From positions 1 through 50,353 of the forward strand of contig JALOLT010000011.1 in assembly GCA_025455775.1 (NCBI GenBank): a DNA stretch of 50,353 bases, in the 5' to 3' direction. Source of the DNA: Fimbriimonadaceae bacterium. GTDB taxonomy: Bacteria > Armatimonadota > Fimbriimonadia > Fimbriimonadales > Fimbriimonadaceae. Below the pieces are notes generated by a model. That model did no database searches. It was not told where the DNA came from and saw only the letters and a program-made list of their open reading frames with translations. This document shows positions 31,883-39,819 of the stretch, one piece after another. The number at the start of each line of letters is the position of its first letter. The first letter of the stretch is position 1. A program made the translations under genes and the position numbers.

Positions 31883-34120
31883 ATGTCGGGGATTCTGTCG
31901 ATCTTGTTTTTGTCGATTCTCCAAGAGAAGAGCCCAGCCGGGGAAGGAATTATCCGCCGGGGTGAATTTGGCGTTCCGATTCTGAGTGCCTCTAGCCAGC
32001 CGAAGGCCTTTTTCTTGCTTGGCAGGGCCCTCGCAGAAGACAGACTTTGGCAAATGGAACTGAGCCGCAGGAGCGCTAGAGGCAAACTTTCGGAAATCCT
32101 TGGCCCAACTGCCTTTGCGAGCGATCGAGACATCCTGCGCCGTTCCTACACAGACGCAGAACTTGAGGCGATGGTTAATGCCATGCCAACCCCAGTCAGA
32201 AGGGCTTGGGAGGAATATGCCAACGGGATCAATGCCACCATCAGGATCAGAACCGCTGCTCGCACCCTTCCCCCGAACTACAAAGACTTGGGGTTTTTGC
32301 CCAAGCCATGGAGCACAGTTGATTCTGCTGCCATCGCAGTCACCTTAGCAAGAAGATTTGGCGGTGGAGGGGCTGGCGAACTTCGCAACTATGCCCTTTA
32401 TCAGTACTTGCAAAGCCAACCAAAGGCCAAGGACAAGAGAATCGAAGTCCTCAACGACCTGGCCTGGTTCAACGACCCCCGGGCTGTCACAACCGTCTTG
32501 CCAGAAGATGACCGGATCAATCCTCGCCCAGTATTTCCTCTCCCCACCCGTGCCCAAACTGAAGCCCACCTCGCTTCCCTGCCCCCTACCTCGCTCTTGG
32601 AACTTGCCGGAGCTGCTATGGCAGCGACCCTCGAAGACAGTCAAGTCCTAGCCGAGCAGCTCTCCATCGCCACTCAGTTGGGGAGCTATGCAGTGGCAAT
32701 CAATGGCAACAAAAGCAAGGACGGAAGAGCTCGCCTTCTCCACGCCCCCCAAATGGGATTTACCACGCCGAGTGTGGTGCATGAATCCACAATGGAAGCC
32801 CCGGGGATGAGGGTCAAGGGGATGACAGTTCCGGGAGTTCCCACCTATCTGATCGGTCGCACGCCAAACTTTGCCTGGACTCTGACAACTGGCGTCGCAG
32901 ACATCGAAGACATCTTTGTCAGTAAGCTAGAAGGCGAAAACGAATACTTGAGTGGGACCACCAAACGACCCTTGCAGACAGTTCGTTTCCGAGTTAAGGT
33001 CAAGGGGGAAGCGGATCGAGAGGTTGTGCAATGGAGGACTCACAGGGGGCCAGTTTTGCTCCTGAGCCGCTCGTCAAAGGCTGTCTACAGCCTCCAGAGT
33101 TCCTTTGCCGGAAAGGAGCTGAAAGGATATTCTGATGTCTATTCCTTCTATGGTCGAGCCCTGGATCGGGCCTCTTTTGACCGAGTTGTAGCGGGGATCC
33201 CTGTCAATTTCAACGTCTTTTTTGCCGATCGTCGCGGCAATATTGGCTACCGCTACTCTGGCCTGGTTCCCCTTCGGGCACCTGGCGTTGACCCCCGGTT
33301 TCCTGTGCCAGACGAACCCCAAAACGAGTGGCGGGGCTTTCTTCCCCCCTCGCAAATGCCTCACGTTCATAACCCCCGGGGGGGCATGATCGCGAACTGG
33401 AACAATAAGCCAGTAAGTTGGTGGCCAAATGGGGACACTCCCGCCTGGGGTCGCTTGTTCCGGAATACTGTTTTGCTTCGTGCCCTGCGCCAGCCCAAGG
33501 TGGGGTACGAGGATTTGTTGGGGGTGACAAAGGCAATATCCAATGGGGATCAGGCGTCTGATCTAGCCTTTCTGCCTGTCTTAAGGTTAGCTCTCGCTTC
33601 AGTCCAAACTCCTGGTGCGAAGGCGATTCGAGATTGGGATGGGCGCTTTGTGACAGGGTCAGTCGGGGCAAATCTGTATCAAAGGTTTATCGCGGAGCTT
33701 CGGGTTCGCCTGTTCCGTCCCATGATCGGCAACTTGACGAACGATGGTCTCTTCCGCCAGGCAATTCAGCCTTCCTTGATCCTGAACGCGCTGGAAAGCC
33801 AGACCGAGATCGATTGGTTGGATGGTCAGAATAGGCTGGTTGTTGTTCGCGAGGCCTTTGCCGAAGTTGAGCGGGGCTTTGCCTCGACACCTATGGATCG
33901 CTGGGGTTTACCGGCTCGAACCATCACCTTTGGCACGTTGACGATTCCTTTTAGCGACCGAGGCACTTATCTCCAAGTAACTGATTGGGGTCGCGTACCT
34001 CACTCGGTGAATGTGGTGATTCCCGGGAACGCCGAATCCGGCCCACACGCATTTGATCAGGTTGGCCTGGGGGCTGAGTTTCGCTTGAAGCCCATGGCCC
34101 CTTGGCCTGGCGGGGGTTAA
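31883..34120 (+). CDS. Penicillin acylase-family N-terminal nucleophile hydrolase
   Basis: 745 residues with an N-terminal hydrophobic segment (SGILSILFLSILQ), implying export. The start of the mature alpha region (GEFGVPILSA, then LGRALAEDRLWQMELSRRSARG) is the classic family opening. The processing site is LGSYAVAING (about residue 263), where the serine would become the beta-subunit's N-terminal nucleophile; most relatives have SNxW at this place, so the local sequence is variant. HAPQMGF, VPGVPTYLIGRTPNFAWTLT and MIANWNNKP follow in the expected order. Members cleave amides such as beta-lactam side chains or acyl-homoserine lactones; the natural substrate is unknown. Confidence 0.88.
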   Translation: MSGILSILFLSILQEKSPAGEGIIRRGEFGVPILSASSQPKAFFLLGRALAEDRLWQMELSRRSARGKLSEILGPTAFASDRDILRRSYTDAELEAMVNAMPTPVRRAWEEYANGINATIRIRTAARTLPPNYKDLGFLPKPWSTVDSAAIAVTLARRFGGGGAGELRNYALYQYLQSQPKAKDKRIEVLNDLAWFNDPRAVTTVLPEDDRINPRPVFPLPTRAQTEAHLASLPPTSLLELAGAAMAATLEDSQVLAEQLSIATQLGSYAVAINGNKSKDGRARLLHAPQMGFTTPSVVHESTMEAPGMRVKGMTVPGVPTYLIGRTPNFAWTLTTGVADIEDIFVSKLEGENEYLSGTTKRPLQTVRFRVKVKGEADREVVQWRTHRGPVLLLSRSSKAVYSLQSSFAGKELKGYSDVYSFYGRALDRASFDRVVAGIPVNFNVFFADRRGNIGYRYSGLVPLRAPGVDPRFPVPDEPQNEWRGFLPPSQMPHVHNPRGGMIANWNNKPVSWWPNGDTPAWGRLFRNTVLLRALRQPKVGYEDLLGVTKAISNGDQASDLAFLPVLRLALASVQTPGAKAIRDWDGRFVTGSVGANLYQRFIAELRVRLFRPMIGNLTNDGLFRQAIQPSLILNALESQTEIDWLDGQNRLVVVREAFAEVERGFASTPMDRWGLPARTITFGTLTIPFSDRGTYLQVTDWGRVPHSVNVVIPGNAESGPHAFDQVGLGAEFRLKPMAPWPGGG

Positions 34121-34139
34121 GGTATCTTTACATTTCCCT

Positions 34140-34216
34140 GCTCCGGTCGTCTAGCGGTTTAGGACATCGCCCTCTCACGGCGAAGATCGCGGGTTCGAAT
34201 CCCGTCCGGAGTACCA
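34140..34216 (+). tRNA. tRNA-Glu (anticodon CUC)
   Basis: Acceptor GCTCCGG (34140-34146) pairs with CCGGAGT (34206-34212) with a terminal G-U. The anticodon stem TCGCC/GGCGA closes the loop CTCTCAC, anticodon CTC at 34174-34176. The T-loop is GTTCGAATC and CCA is encoded (34214-34216). It is the integration site of the element to its right: the recombinase gene runs antisense through its 3' half. Confidence 0.95.
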
Positions 34217-35731
34217 ATCTTCTTCTAGGGGAATCTCAGGCCCTTGTGCGAGCCTCTCCACGTTGCGTTGAAGCAGGGTATCGAACGGATTCTTAAGCCA
34301 AACTTGCACTTTTCGGTCCTGGAGCTCCGCCCGTTCGAGGAGTTCTAATAAGATCGAGTGGCGTGTTGCACAGTCAGCGTGAGTGAACCTGAGGGGGGCG
34401 GTTTGAGCCAGTTCTAATAACCGCAAGCCCAGGTCGTAGTAGGAGGTCTCGGTTCGATCCAGCGCTTCGATTTGGACGGTATAGCCTGCAAGTTCTGATT
34501 GGAGCTTCGTCCGGAGAGACTGGTACACGTCTTCACTGACCCTGTCATCCATCCGGTCGAGGTACATCCGCTCAAGCTTTGCTCGAAGAACCGCCGACTC
34601 AGAAGCGATTCGCTCCATGTTAGCTCGGCGCATTTCGGCTTCGTCAGCGAGGCTCTCTTTGAGTGCGATCTTCAGAGCTTCCAGGTTCTCAGGTGAAAGC
34701 ACGAGCCCCTGTAACAGTGAAGCGAACTGCTCGGTCAGCACCTCTTCGCGTACCATCTTCATGCCGGGACACTTCTTGTCCCGCATGCCCGTACACCGAT
34801 AGTAGATGTACTTGCCCTTCTTGATTTCAGCGGTGATTGAACAGCCGCAATGTGCGCATGTCATGAGACCCCGGTAGGCGAACTCGTGCGAAATTGTGAA
34901 GCCTGACCTGGTTGTTCTTCCATTCATAACAGACTGAACCTCGAAGAAGAGCTGCGTAGAAACAATCGGCTCGTGGATACCCGGATAGTCTTCGCCGTTC
35001 CAACGAACGATACCCATGTACACGGGGTTCTCAAGCATTCGAGCGATAGACGCTCTGGCGTACGGCTTTCCCGAGCGAGTGCGCAGTCCAATCCGCTTTG
35101 CCAGAGACGCCGCCCCGTCAATCGAGACCTGTTTGCCAGCGTAGGCTTCAAACACCTGACGCACCAGTGGAGCCATCTGCGGATCGGGAGCAATCACCTT
35201 GCGGTGCCCAGACGTTGTGTTGAGGTAGCCAATGGGAGCCATGCTCGGGAAGATGCCCTGCCGTGCCTTCTCGGTCATCCCCTTCTTCACTTCTTCACGA
35301 AGATTGTCGCTGAAGTGCTTCGCTAAGCAGACCTTGATTGAGTGGATAAACTTATCGTTCGAGCGGCTGTTTGGGCCGACGACGATGTTCTCCTTGACGA
35401 AGTGGAGTTCCACCCCGAGTTCATCGACCTTCACCATGTCAGCAAAGTTTCGATAGAGCCGGTCAGTTTTCTCGCAAACGATTGCGCACTCTGGCCCGAG
35501 CTTTTCAACGTCATCTGCCATCCGCCCAAACACGGTGCGACCCTGCTTCGCTCCGCTATCAGCGTCCAGGTACTCGCCCTGAATCAGAAAGCCGTTCTTC
35601 TGCGCATATTCACGAAGCAGTGCGAGTTGCGCATCCAGAGAGTAGCCTTCTTCGCGTTGCTCGGTGGTGCTGACTCTGGCATACACCACGCACGGGCGAC
35701 CGGGGTTACTCTGCTTGGGGGAGTTCTTCAT
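34175..35731 (-). CDS. Large serine recombinase (element integrase) ending inside tRNA-Glu
   Basis: About 518 residues. The N-terminal resolvase domain begins VVYARVSTTEQREEGYSL, with catalytic Ser at about 21 and the partner arginines downstream. A recombinase domain follows (about 170-280), then a zinc ribbon (CAHCGCS...CTGMRDKKCPG, about 300-330) and a coiled coil (about 360-460). The last twelve codons (ending GRDSNPRSSP) are antisense to the tRNA and its stop overlaps the anticodon, so the native C-terminus was probably rewritten by integration. ATG 35731 or GTG 35737 are possible starts. It should integrate and excise the element. Confidence 0.92.
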   Translation of the reverse strand: MKNSPKQSNPGRPCVVYARVSTTEQREEGYSLDAQLALLREYAQKNGFLIQGEYLDADSGAKQGRTVFGRMADDVEKLGPECAIVCEKTDRLYRNFADMVKVDELGVELHFVKENIVVGPNSRSNDKFIHSIKVCLAKHFSDNLREEVKKGMTEKARQGIFPSMAPIGYLNTTSGHRKVIAPDPQMAPLVRQVFEAYAGKQVSIDGAASLAKRIGLRTRSGKPYARASIARMLENPVYMGIVRWNGEDYPGIHEPIVSTQLFFEVQSVMNGRTTRSGFTISHEFAYRGLMTCAHCGCSITAEIKKGKYIYYRCTGMRDKKCPGMKMVREEVLTEQFASLLQGLVLSPENLEALKIALKESLADEAEMRRANMERIASESAVLRAKLERMYLDRMDDRVSEDVYQSLRTKLQSELAGYTVQIEALDRTETSYYDLGLRLLELAQTAPLRFTHADCATRHSILLELLERAELQDRKVQVWLKNPFDTLLQRNVERLAQGPEIPLEEDWYSGRDSNPRSSP

Positions 35732-35900
35732 CGCCACAAGGGTTAGACGAATCAGGAAGGGTCACGGTTGCCAAAAGCACGAAGAGTCTTGCCACTCGAT
35801 CAAGTTCGCCGGGGGTGAACCTCGGCTGACCTGGCGAGGCAGACAGAACCAGGATGTGATCTGGCTCTGCCTGTGCGCTTCGTCGTTGTGGCTCCATCAT
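35706..35900 (-). CDS. Possible small protein upstream of the recombinase
   Basis: 64 codons beginning with two ATGs and AGG six bases before them. The product (FTPGELDRVARLFVLLATVT in the middle) has a helical, partly hydrophobic look but no known family. It overlaps the recombinase start by up to 32 bp, which would couple the two. Confidence is limited by length and overlap. Confidence 0.35.
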   Translation of the reverse strand: MMEPQRRSAQAEPDHILVLSASPGQPRFTPGELDRVARLFVLLATVTLPDSSNPCGDEELPQAE

Positions 35901-35945
35901 GCACCGCCTACTTCAATTAGAGTTCAAATTCCTGGTAACCCGGAT

Positions 35946-36305
35946 TTAGTAGAAGCCCATGCGTTTGCGGTTCGAGCGGCGGTTCACCACGCGGGTCACG
36001 TCTGCCGCGTACTTCACGCCGAACAGCTCTTTCCACTGGTACGTGATTTGCTCATCCTCAAACACTTCTTCAAACTCAATGCCTTGGTGTCCCAGGTGCG
36101 TCCCAATGAGAGCCAAGGCTCCCATCGGGTCATGCGGAGCGAGGCACTTCACCGCCTCAACAATGAGTGCCATCGAGTACTGAGCCTCGCTTCTGGCGGT
36201 GTACCCGTCGCCGTAGGCGAGGGCTTGATCGGAACGAGCGATTGCGTTTCTGGCTCCATCAAGAAGTTGCGTAACGCTCGCGGGGAGGGATTGTAGTTCT
36301 GCCAT
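35946..36305 (-). CDS. Element protein of unknown function
   Basis: 119 residues, not recognised. Mostly helical in appearance (SVTQLLDGARNAIARSDQAL, then AQYSMALIVEAVKCLAPHD) with a basic C-terminus (VVNRRSNRKRMGFY). Its ATG overlaps the stop of the upstream 36305-36580 gene (TAATG), so the two are coupled. It lies in the minus-strand run from the TraD-like gene towards the recombinase. Confidence 0.65.
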   Translation of the reverse strand: MAELQSLPASVTQLLDGARNAIARSDQALAYGDGYTARSEAQYSMALIVEAVKCLAPHDPMGALALIGTHLGHQGIEFEEVFEDEQITYQWKELFGVKYAADVTRVVNRRSNRKRMGFY

Positions 36306-36580
36306 TAGTTAAGTTCCTCAAAGGGAGAGTTGGAAAGATCGTATGATTTGCCCGAATCGCAAACAAGTTTCGTCTGGAGAACTTGGAGCCCACAGAGAAT
36401 CATGATTCCGGTGACATTCGAGTTGAACTTCAAGAGTTCGGTAGTTGCTTTATGCAGTTGGCTCCATGCCAGTTCTAACAAGCGGGGGTCGTTGCAGTCT
36501 TTCGTTGCGGAAATCAACCCTTCCGCTTTGAAGAGTTCGCGCTTCACCTGAAGCGGTAGTCGGTCTAAGAGGTGTGTCAT
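36305..36580 (-). CDS. Element protein of unknown function
   Basis: 91 residues, helical, not recognised (LLDRLPLQVKRELFKAEGLI; SQLHKATTELLKFNSN). The alternation suggests a small helical-bundle protein. It starts about 10 bp after the replication-relaxation gene and overlaps the next gene, indicating one operon for mobilisation and accessory proteins. Confidence 0.6.
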   Translation of the reverse strand: MTHLLDRLPLQVKRELFKAEGLISATKDCNDPRLLELAWSQLHKATTELLKFNSNVTGIMILCGLQVLQTKLVCDSGKSYDLSNSPFEELN

Positions 36581-36590
36581 GGTTCTGTCC

Positions 36591-37274
36591 TTAGCTCCAA
36601 CCTCCCACCATCGAAACTCCTAGGTCTTCAAACGTTTGAACGCGAAGTCCATAGGAGAGTCCACCAGGTGCAAGTTCGCGAAGTCTCGCGGCCCTGAGCT
36701 TCCCGGTAGTAACGATCAGGAGGTTGAAACTGTCGAAGCCGTACAGCTTCTGCGTATGTCCGCTTCTTTGAAACTCGTGGTATACGGCGAGTTTCGACGC
36801 GAGCTTTTGAGGCGTAACATGGCCCATGTCGCATTCAATGAGGACCGGCCCTTTGGGAGTAATCGCCATTCCATCAGGCCGCACTTCCAGGGTTTTGCCT
36901 GCAACTTCAAAGGTGCGCCAGAGCATCGGTTCATGTCGCCAATCGGTTGCACCCTTGGAGGTCAAAGCTATGCGGATGTTGGTGACGCTTAAGGCATGCC
37001 TGAGGAATCTGGGAGAGGGCTGGCGATTGGCGATGAGCCTCGCTATCCGGTCACGTAGGACCTCAGCGGCATTCACGCCGGGAGTGAACAGGCTTCCCTT
37101 GAAGTACGGGGTCTCGATCCGCCGGACAATGCCAAGCTCTCGAAGCACTCGGAGCCTGGTGTTGACTCTTGTGATCGAGGCGAACAGCCCTAGCCCAAGG
37201 ATTTGGTCGCGGCTCAACACGTGCGAGAGGGCTAGCTCCCTCACTAGATCAGCGTCTCTTGGGGTGATAACCAT
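36591..37274 (-). CDS. Replication-relaxation family protein
   Basis: 227 residues matching the replication-relaxation (Replic_Relax) family found in Gram-positive and related conjugative or mobilisable elements. An N-terminal winged helix (ITPRDADLVRELALSHVLSRDQIL, with 20-residue core RDADLVRELALSHVLSRDQI, then RVNTRLRVLRELGIVRRIE) precedes a domain with VRPDGMAITPKGPVLIECDMG (about 131-151) of nuclease-like appearance. These proteins are thought to help relax or process plasmid DNA before transfer. Its GTG/ATG start overlaps the stop of the TraD-like gene by 1 bp. No relaxase gene is visible in the window. Confidence 0.75.
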   Translation of the reverse strand: MVITPRDADLVRELALSHVLSRDQILGLGLFASITRVNTRLRVLRELGIVRRIETPYFKGSLFTPGVNAAEVLRDRIARLIANRQPSPRFLRHALSVTNIRIALTSKGATDWRHEPMLWRTFEVAGKTLEVRPDGMAITPKGPVLIECDMGHVTPQKLASKLAVYHEFQRSGHTQKLYGFDSFNLLIVTTGKLRAARLRELAPGGLSYGLRVQTFEDLGVSMVGGWS

Positions 37275-38572
37275 CAGAACCAGTCCTCCAGGGAACCAGA
37301 ATCTTTCGGCTCAGTCTTCGGCTTTCTGGGTCTGGTTTGTTCCGTCTTTGGTGTGGAGGCTTCCCGTCCAGCAGCAACGGGAGACTCATACGGGGCATTC
37401 GCGTGTGCCTCATGAATCTTGGAGAGGAACACTCGCCCCTCATGATCCAGTACCCCTCCGTTTCCAATCGGTGTGTTGATCTCCACCCCAACCAAGGGTT
37501 TGTTTCCCTTCTTCACCACGCAGGTTCCAACCGGAAGTTTGGTTAGATCAAGTGCCTTGCGGTCTCCGGTGAGGTCGGCAGACATGGTTTGCGCATCATC
37601 CCGCCCGAGGCGAAACGCCATCTTGAGCCCCACGTTGCCTAGGATGAGAGATCGAAGGCTTGTGCCCACCTGGGAGAGGGTTTGATGGGCGCAGATCACC
37701 GAGAACCCGAACCGCCGCCCTTCGGCAATGATCGAAGCGATATCTTCGCTGGCGAAGTGGGAAAACTCATCGAGCACCAGGAGAACTGGGTTTCGCTGGT
37801 GCTCTGCCTGCCCAACCCTGGAGAACATCGTTTGGGTTAGGCAACCGAGAAACAGTGAGCCAAACATTCGGCCCACATCAGCGGTTTCATCCACAGCGAG
37901 TGACACGAGCAAAATGCTTCCCCCGGAGAGCTTGTTCATCACTGGCATCGCTAAGGTAGCTTTGCGGTCGTCTCGCATTTCGTGGAACCGAGTTAAGAAT
38001 CCCTTTACATTCTCGGAGTCGGCGTGGTCGATCAGCCATGCACGGTAGGCGTCGTTATAGAAGGCGGGTTCAAGCTGGGTGAGCGGTTCACCAGCCTCGG
38101 CAAGAGCTGTGAGGAAGTATCGAAGTGTCTCCTCAAGCTGGACACCAAATGACTCTGAACCTGCTTTAACGGTTGCGGCGACGCCCAGGGCTCGTTTGTG
38201 GGCAAGTCCCACACCCCCCAAGGGGTCAAACCCGATGTGCGGGGACGAATCCCGCAGGTCGATGACCTTTACCAAGGAAGGCATGACCCTTCCGGCAAGT
38301 AAGCTCAACACGTCGTTCACCTGATCCCCTCTGGCATCAATGAGAACCAAGGAGTCGCCTCTTAGAATCGCCCCAGCTACGAGGTGGGTGAGCGCAACCG
38401 TCTTGCCGCTCCCCGAGGCCCCGAGCATCAGCGCGTGAACCGCTAGGTCACGGCGGGAAACGCTATATAGCTTGGTTGCCGGGTGATCGGGATGGGCTTG
38501 GTAGTCGGCTTCGATCCCGATCCAGTGATCGGGTCGCTCAGGAGAAGGTTGATTTGCCGGATGTAAGTTCAT
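37274..38572 (-). CDS. VirD4/TraD-like coupling ATPase
   Basis: 432 residues of the HerA/TraG P-loop group. Walker A is LGASGSGKTVALTHLV (about 50-65), Walker B is NPVLLVLDEFSHFA (about 265), and the arginine-finger region QTLSQVG follows. There are no N-terminal membrane segments, unlike typical VirD4, so it is the soluble type seen beside replication-relaxation proteins in mobilisable elements. It should pump or recruit DNA for transfer. The tail is Pro/Lys-rich with no known domain. It begins 20 bp from the divergent regulator gene, its ATG lying in one arm of an inverted repeat. Confidence 0.85.
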   Translation of the reverse strand: MNLHPANQPSPERPDHWIGIEADYQAHPDHPATKLYSVSRRDLAVHALMLGASGSGKTVALTHLVAGAILRGDSLVLIDARGDQVNDVLSLLAGRVMPSLVKVIDLRDSSPHIGFDPLGGVGLAHKRALGVAATVKAGSESFGVQLEETLRYFLTALAEAGEPLTQLEPAFYNDAYRAWLIDHADSENVKGFLTRFHEMRDDRKATLAMPVMNKLSGGSILLVSLAVDETADVGRMFGSLFLGCLTQTMFSRVGQAEHQRNPVLLVLDEFSHFASEDIASIIAEGRRFGFSVICAHQTLSQVGTSLRSLILGNVGLKMAFRLGRDDAQTMSADLTGDRKALDLTKLPVGTCVVKKGNKPLVGVEINTPIGNGGVLDHEGRVFLSKIHEAHANAPYESPVAAGREASTPKTEQTRPRKPKTEPKDSGSLEDWF

Positions 38573-38597
38573 GATCGTCTATAGAGAGGATCATGAA
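38568..38597. promoter_or_regulatory. Divergent promoter/operator containing both start codons
   Basis: TTCATGATC (38568-38576) and GATCATGAA (38589-38597) are perfect inverse copies around a 12-nt centre. The plus-strand ATG (38593) lies in the right arm and the minus-strand ATG (38572) in the left arm. The centre contains the palindrome TCTATAGA (38578-38585), giving a TATAGA -10-like hexamer on each strand, 7 nt and 5 nt before the two ATGs. It is the natural place for the HTH regulator to bind. Confidence 0.65.
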
Positions 38598-39759
38598 GAA
38601 AGCGCCAGCCACCGACTTTGACTTCGAGGATTATTTAGCTGGGGCTAAACACAATCTTGGAAATTACTCGTTCAAGCAGCTCTTTCGCCTCCTGTTTAAG
38701 AAGATTCACGGCCTGAGTTCCAATAAGGCGGTCGCGGTTCGCCTTGGTATGACCGAGTCCAGGCTCTCTCAGTGCCTCAAAAACCCATCAGAGCTGACGC
38801 TGGTAACGATCCGAACCATTCTCGATCAGTTTGAGCATCCAGATCACCGGCGGTACTTGCTACGCGCCTATCTCCTGGAGTCCCTTGACGAGGACTTCAT
38901 CGCTGACAGGCAACGAGAATTCAAGCTCGGGGATGAATCTCCAGGCGAAATCAGAGCACAGCTCAAGCTCCTCAAGAATCAGGGGCGTCTGGTCACCGCC
39001 GACACGCTCTGCATGGCCGCCGCTGAGAAAACCACTAGTACCGAGTTCAAATTCTTCATGTACTTCCAAGCGTTCCAAATTCGGGAGACCCTCGCCCAGT
39101 ACGGCTTCGCGCACCGAATGGCGATCAAAATCATTGAGCTTGCGAAGGAAATCGGAGACGAGTACCGGGACATTTATGGTCATTCAATGAGGCTGCGAAT
39201 CAAGGCCAGGTGTCCTCGGTTTGCAGTCGGAGATGTCGCGGAAGAGTTCGAGACTTTGAGGCAACGTCTCCAACTTCTACCTCCGGTCGAACTTAACGAT
39301 AAGCGTATTCTGATCCCTACCGATTTCTACTTGTGGCATACCCGCTACGCCGTACTGATTGCAGCTAGTGAGCAAGGCTATTTCCAGCTGTCAAAGGAAC
39401 TGGCCACTCGGATTCACAGTGAGATCGAAAGCTGGTTCTCCCGCGATCCATCAGCAAAGAGAACTCTCACGCTGTTGCGAGCCAGACTCTACGGTGTGAC
39501 CGGTAAACACGCGGCCCTGGTTGAGGAACTCTCTGACTTCGTAGCCGACGGGAATCCAGACATTCATATGCTTCGGCATGTGGCAACCCTTCAAGCCCTG
39601 GCGAAGGTGGAGGAGGACCAATATGAGGATATGTTCCTGCAACTGCGCCAGCTCTACCAAACCTCCATGTCATTCCAAGACTACTCGCGGGCTAGGGTGG
39701 CTCAGCTACGGATCGCTGAGCTTGGGGAGAAGTTTCTTTTCGATGCCGAGCTTCAATGA
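38593..39759 (+). CDS. HTH-TPR transcriptional regulator of the element
   Basis: 388 residues. A helix-turn-helix lies at about 42-82 (SSNKAVAVRLGMTESRLSQC, then LTLVTIRTILDQFEHPD), followed by ~290 residues of helical repeats resembling TPRs (AQLKLLKNQGRLVTADTLCM; YGFAHRMAIKIIELAKEIGD). This layout resembles RRNPP-type regulators that sense peptides and control mobile elements. No small exported peptide gene was found beside it. It faces the TraD operon across a palindromic 20-bp gap, so it probably controls both itself and mobilisation. Its last codons contain a 14-mer repeated 67 bp further on. Confidence 0.75.
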   Translation: MKKAPATDFDFEDYLAGAKHNLGNYSFKQLFRLLFKKIHGLSSNKAVAVRLGMTESRLSQCLKNPSELTLVTIRTILDQFEHPDHRRYLLRAYLLESLDEDFIADRQREFKLGDESPGEIRAQLKLLKNQGRLVTADTLCMAAAEKTTSTEFKFFMYFQAFQIRETLAQYGFAHRMAIKIIELAKEIGDEYRDIYGHSMRLRIKARCPRFAVGDVAEEFETLRQRLQLLPPVELNDKRILIPTDFYLWHTRYAVLIAASEQGYFQLSKELATRIHSEIESWFSRDPSAKRTLTLLRARLYGVTGKHAALVEELSDFVADGNPDIHMLRHVATLQALAKVEEDQYEDMFLQLRQLYQTSMSFQDYSRARVAQLRIAELGEKFLFDAELQ

Positions 39760-39819
39760 ATCCAAATTGGGACAGTCGGTTCGTACGCGGCTAACATGTC
39801 GTTGATTCGATGCCGAGCT
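39739..39819. repeat. 14-bp direct repeat at the 3' ends of regulator and recombinase genes
   Basis: TTCGATGCCGAGCT occurs at 39739-39752 (last codons of the regulator gene) and at 39806-39819 (inside the 3' end of the convergent second recombinase). The copies are 67 bp apart. They may be attachment-core duplicates left by recombination. Confidence 0.5.
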
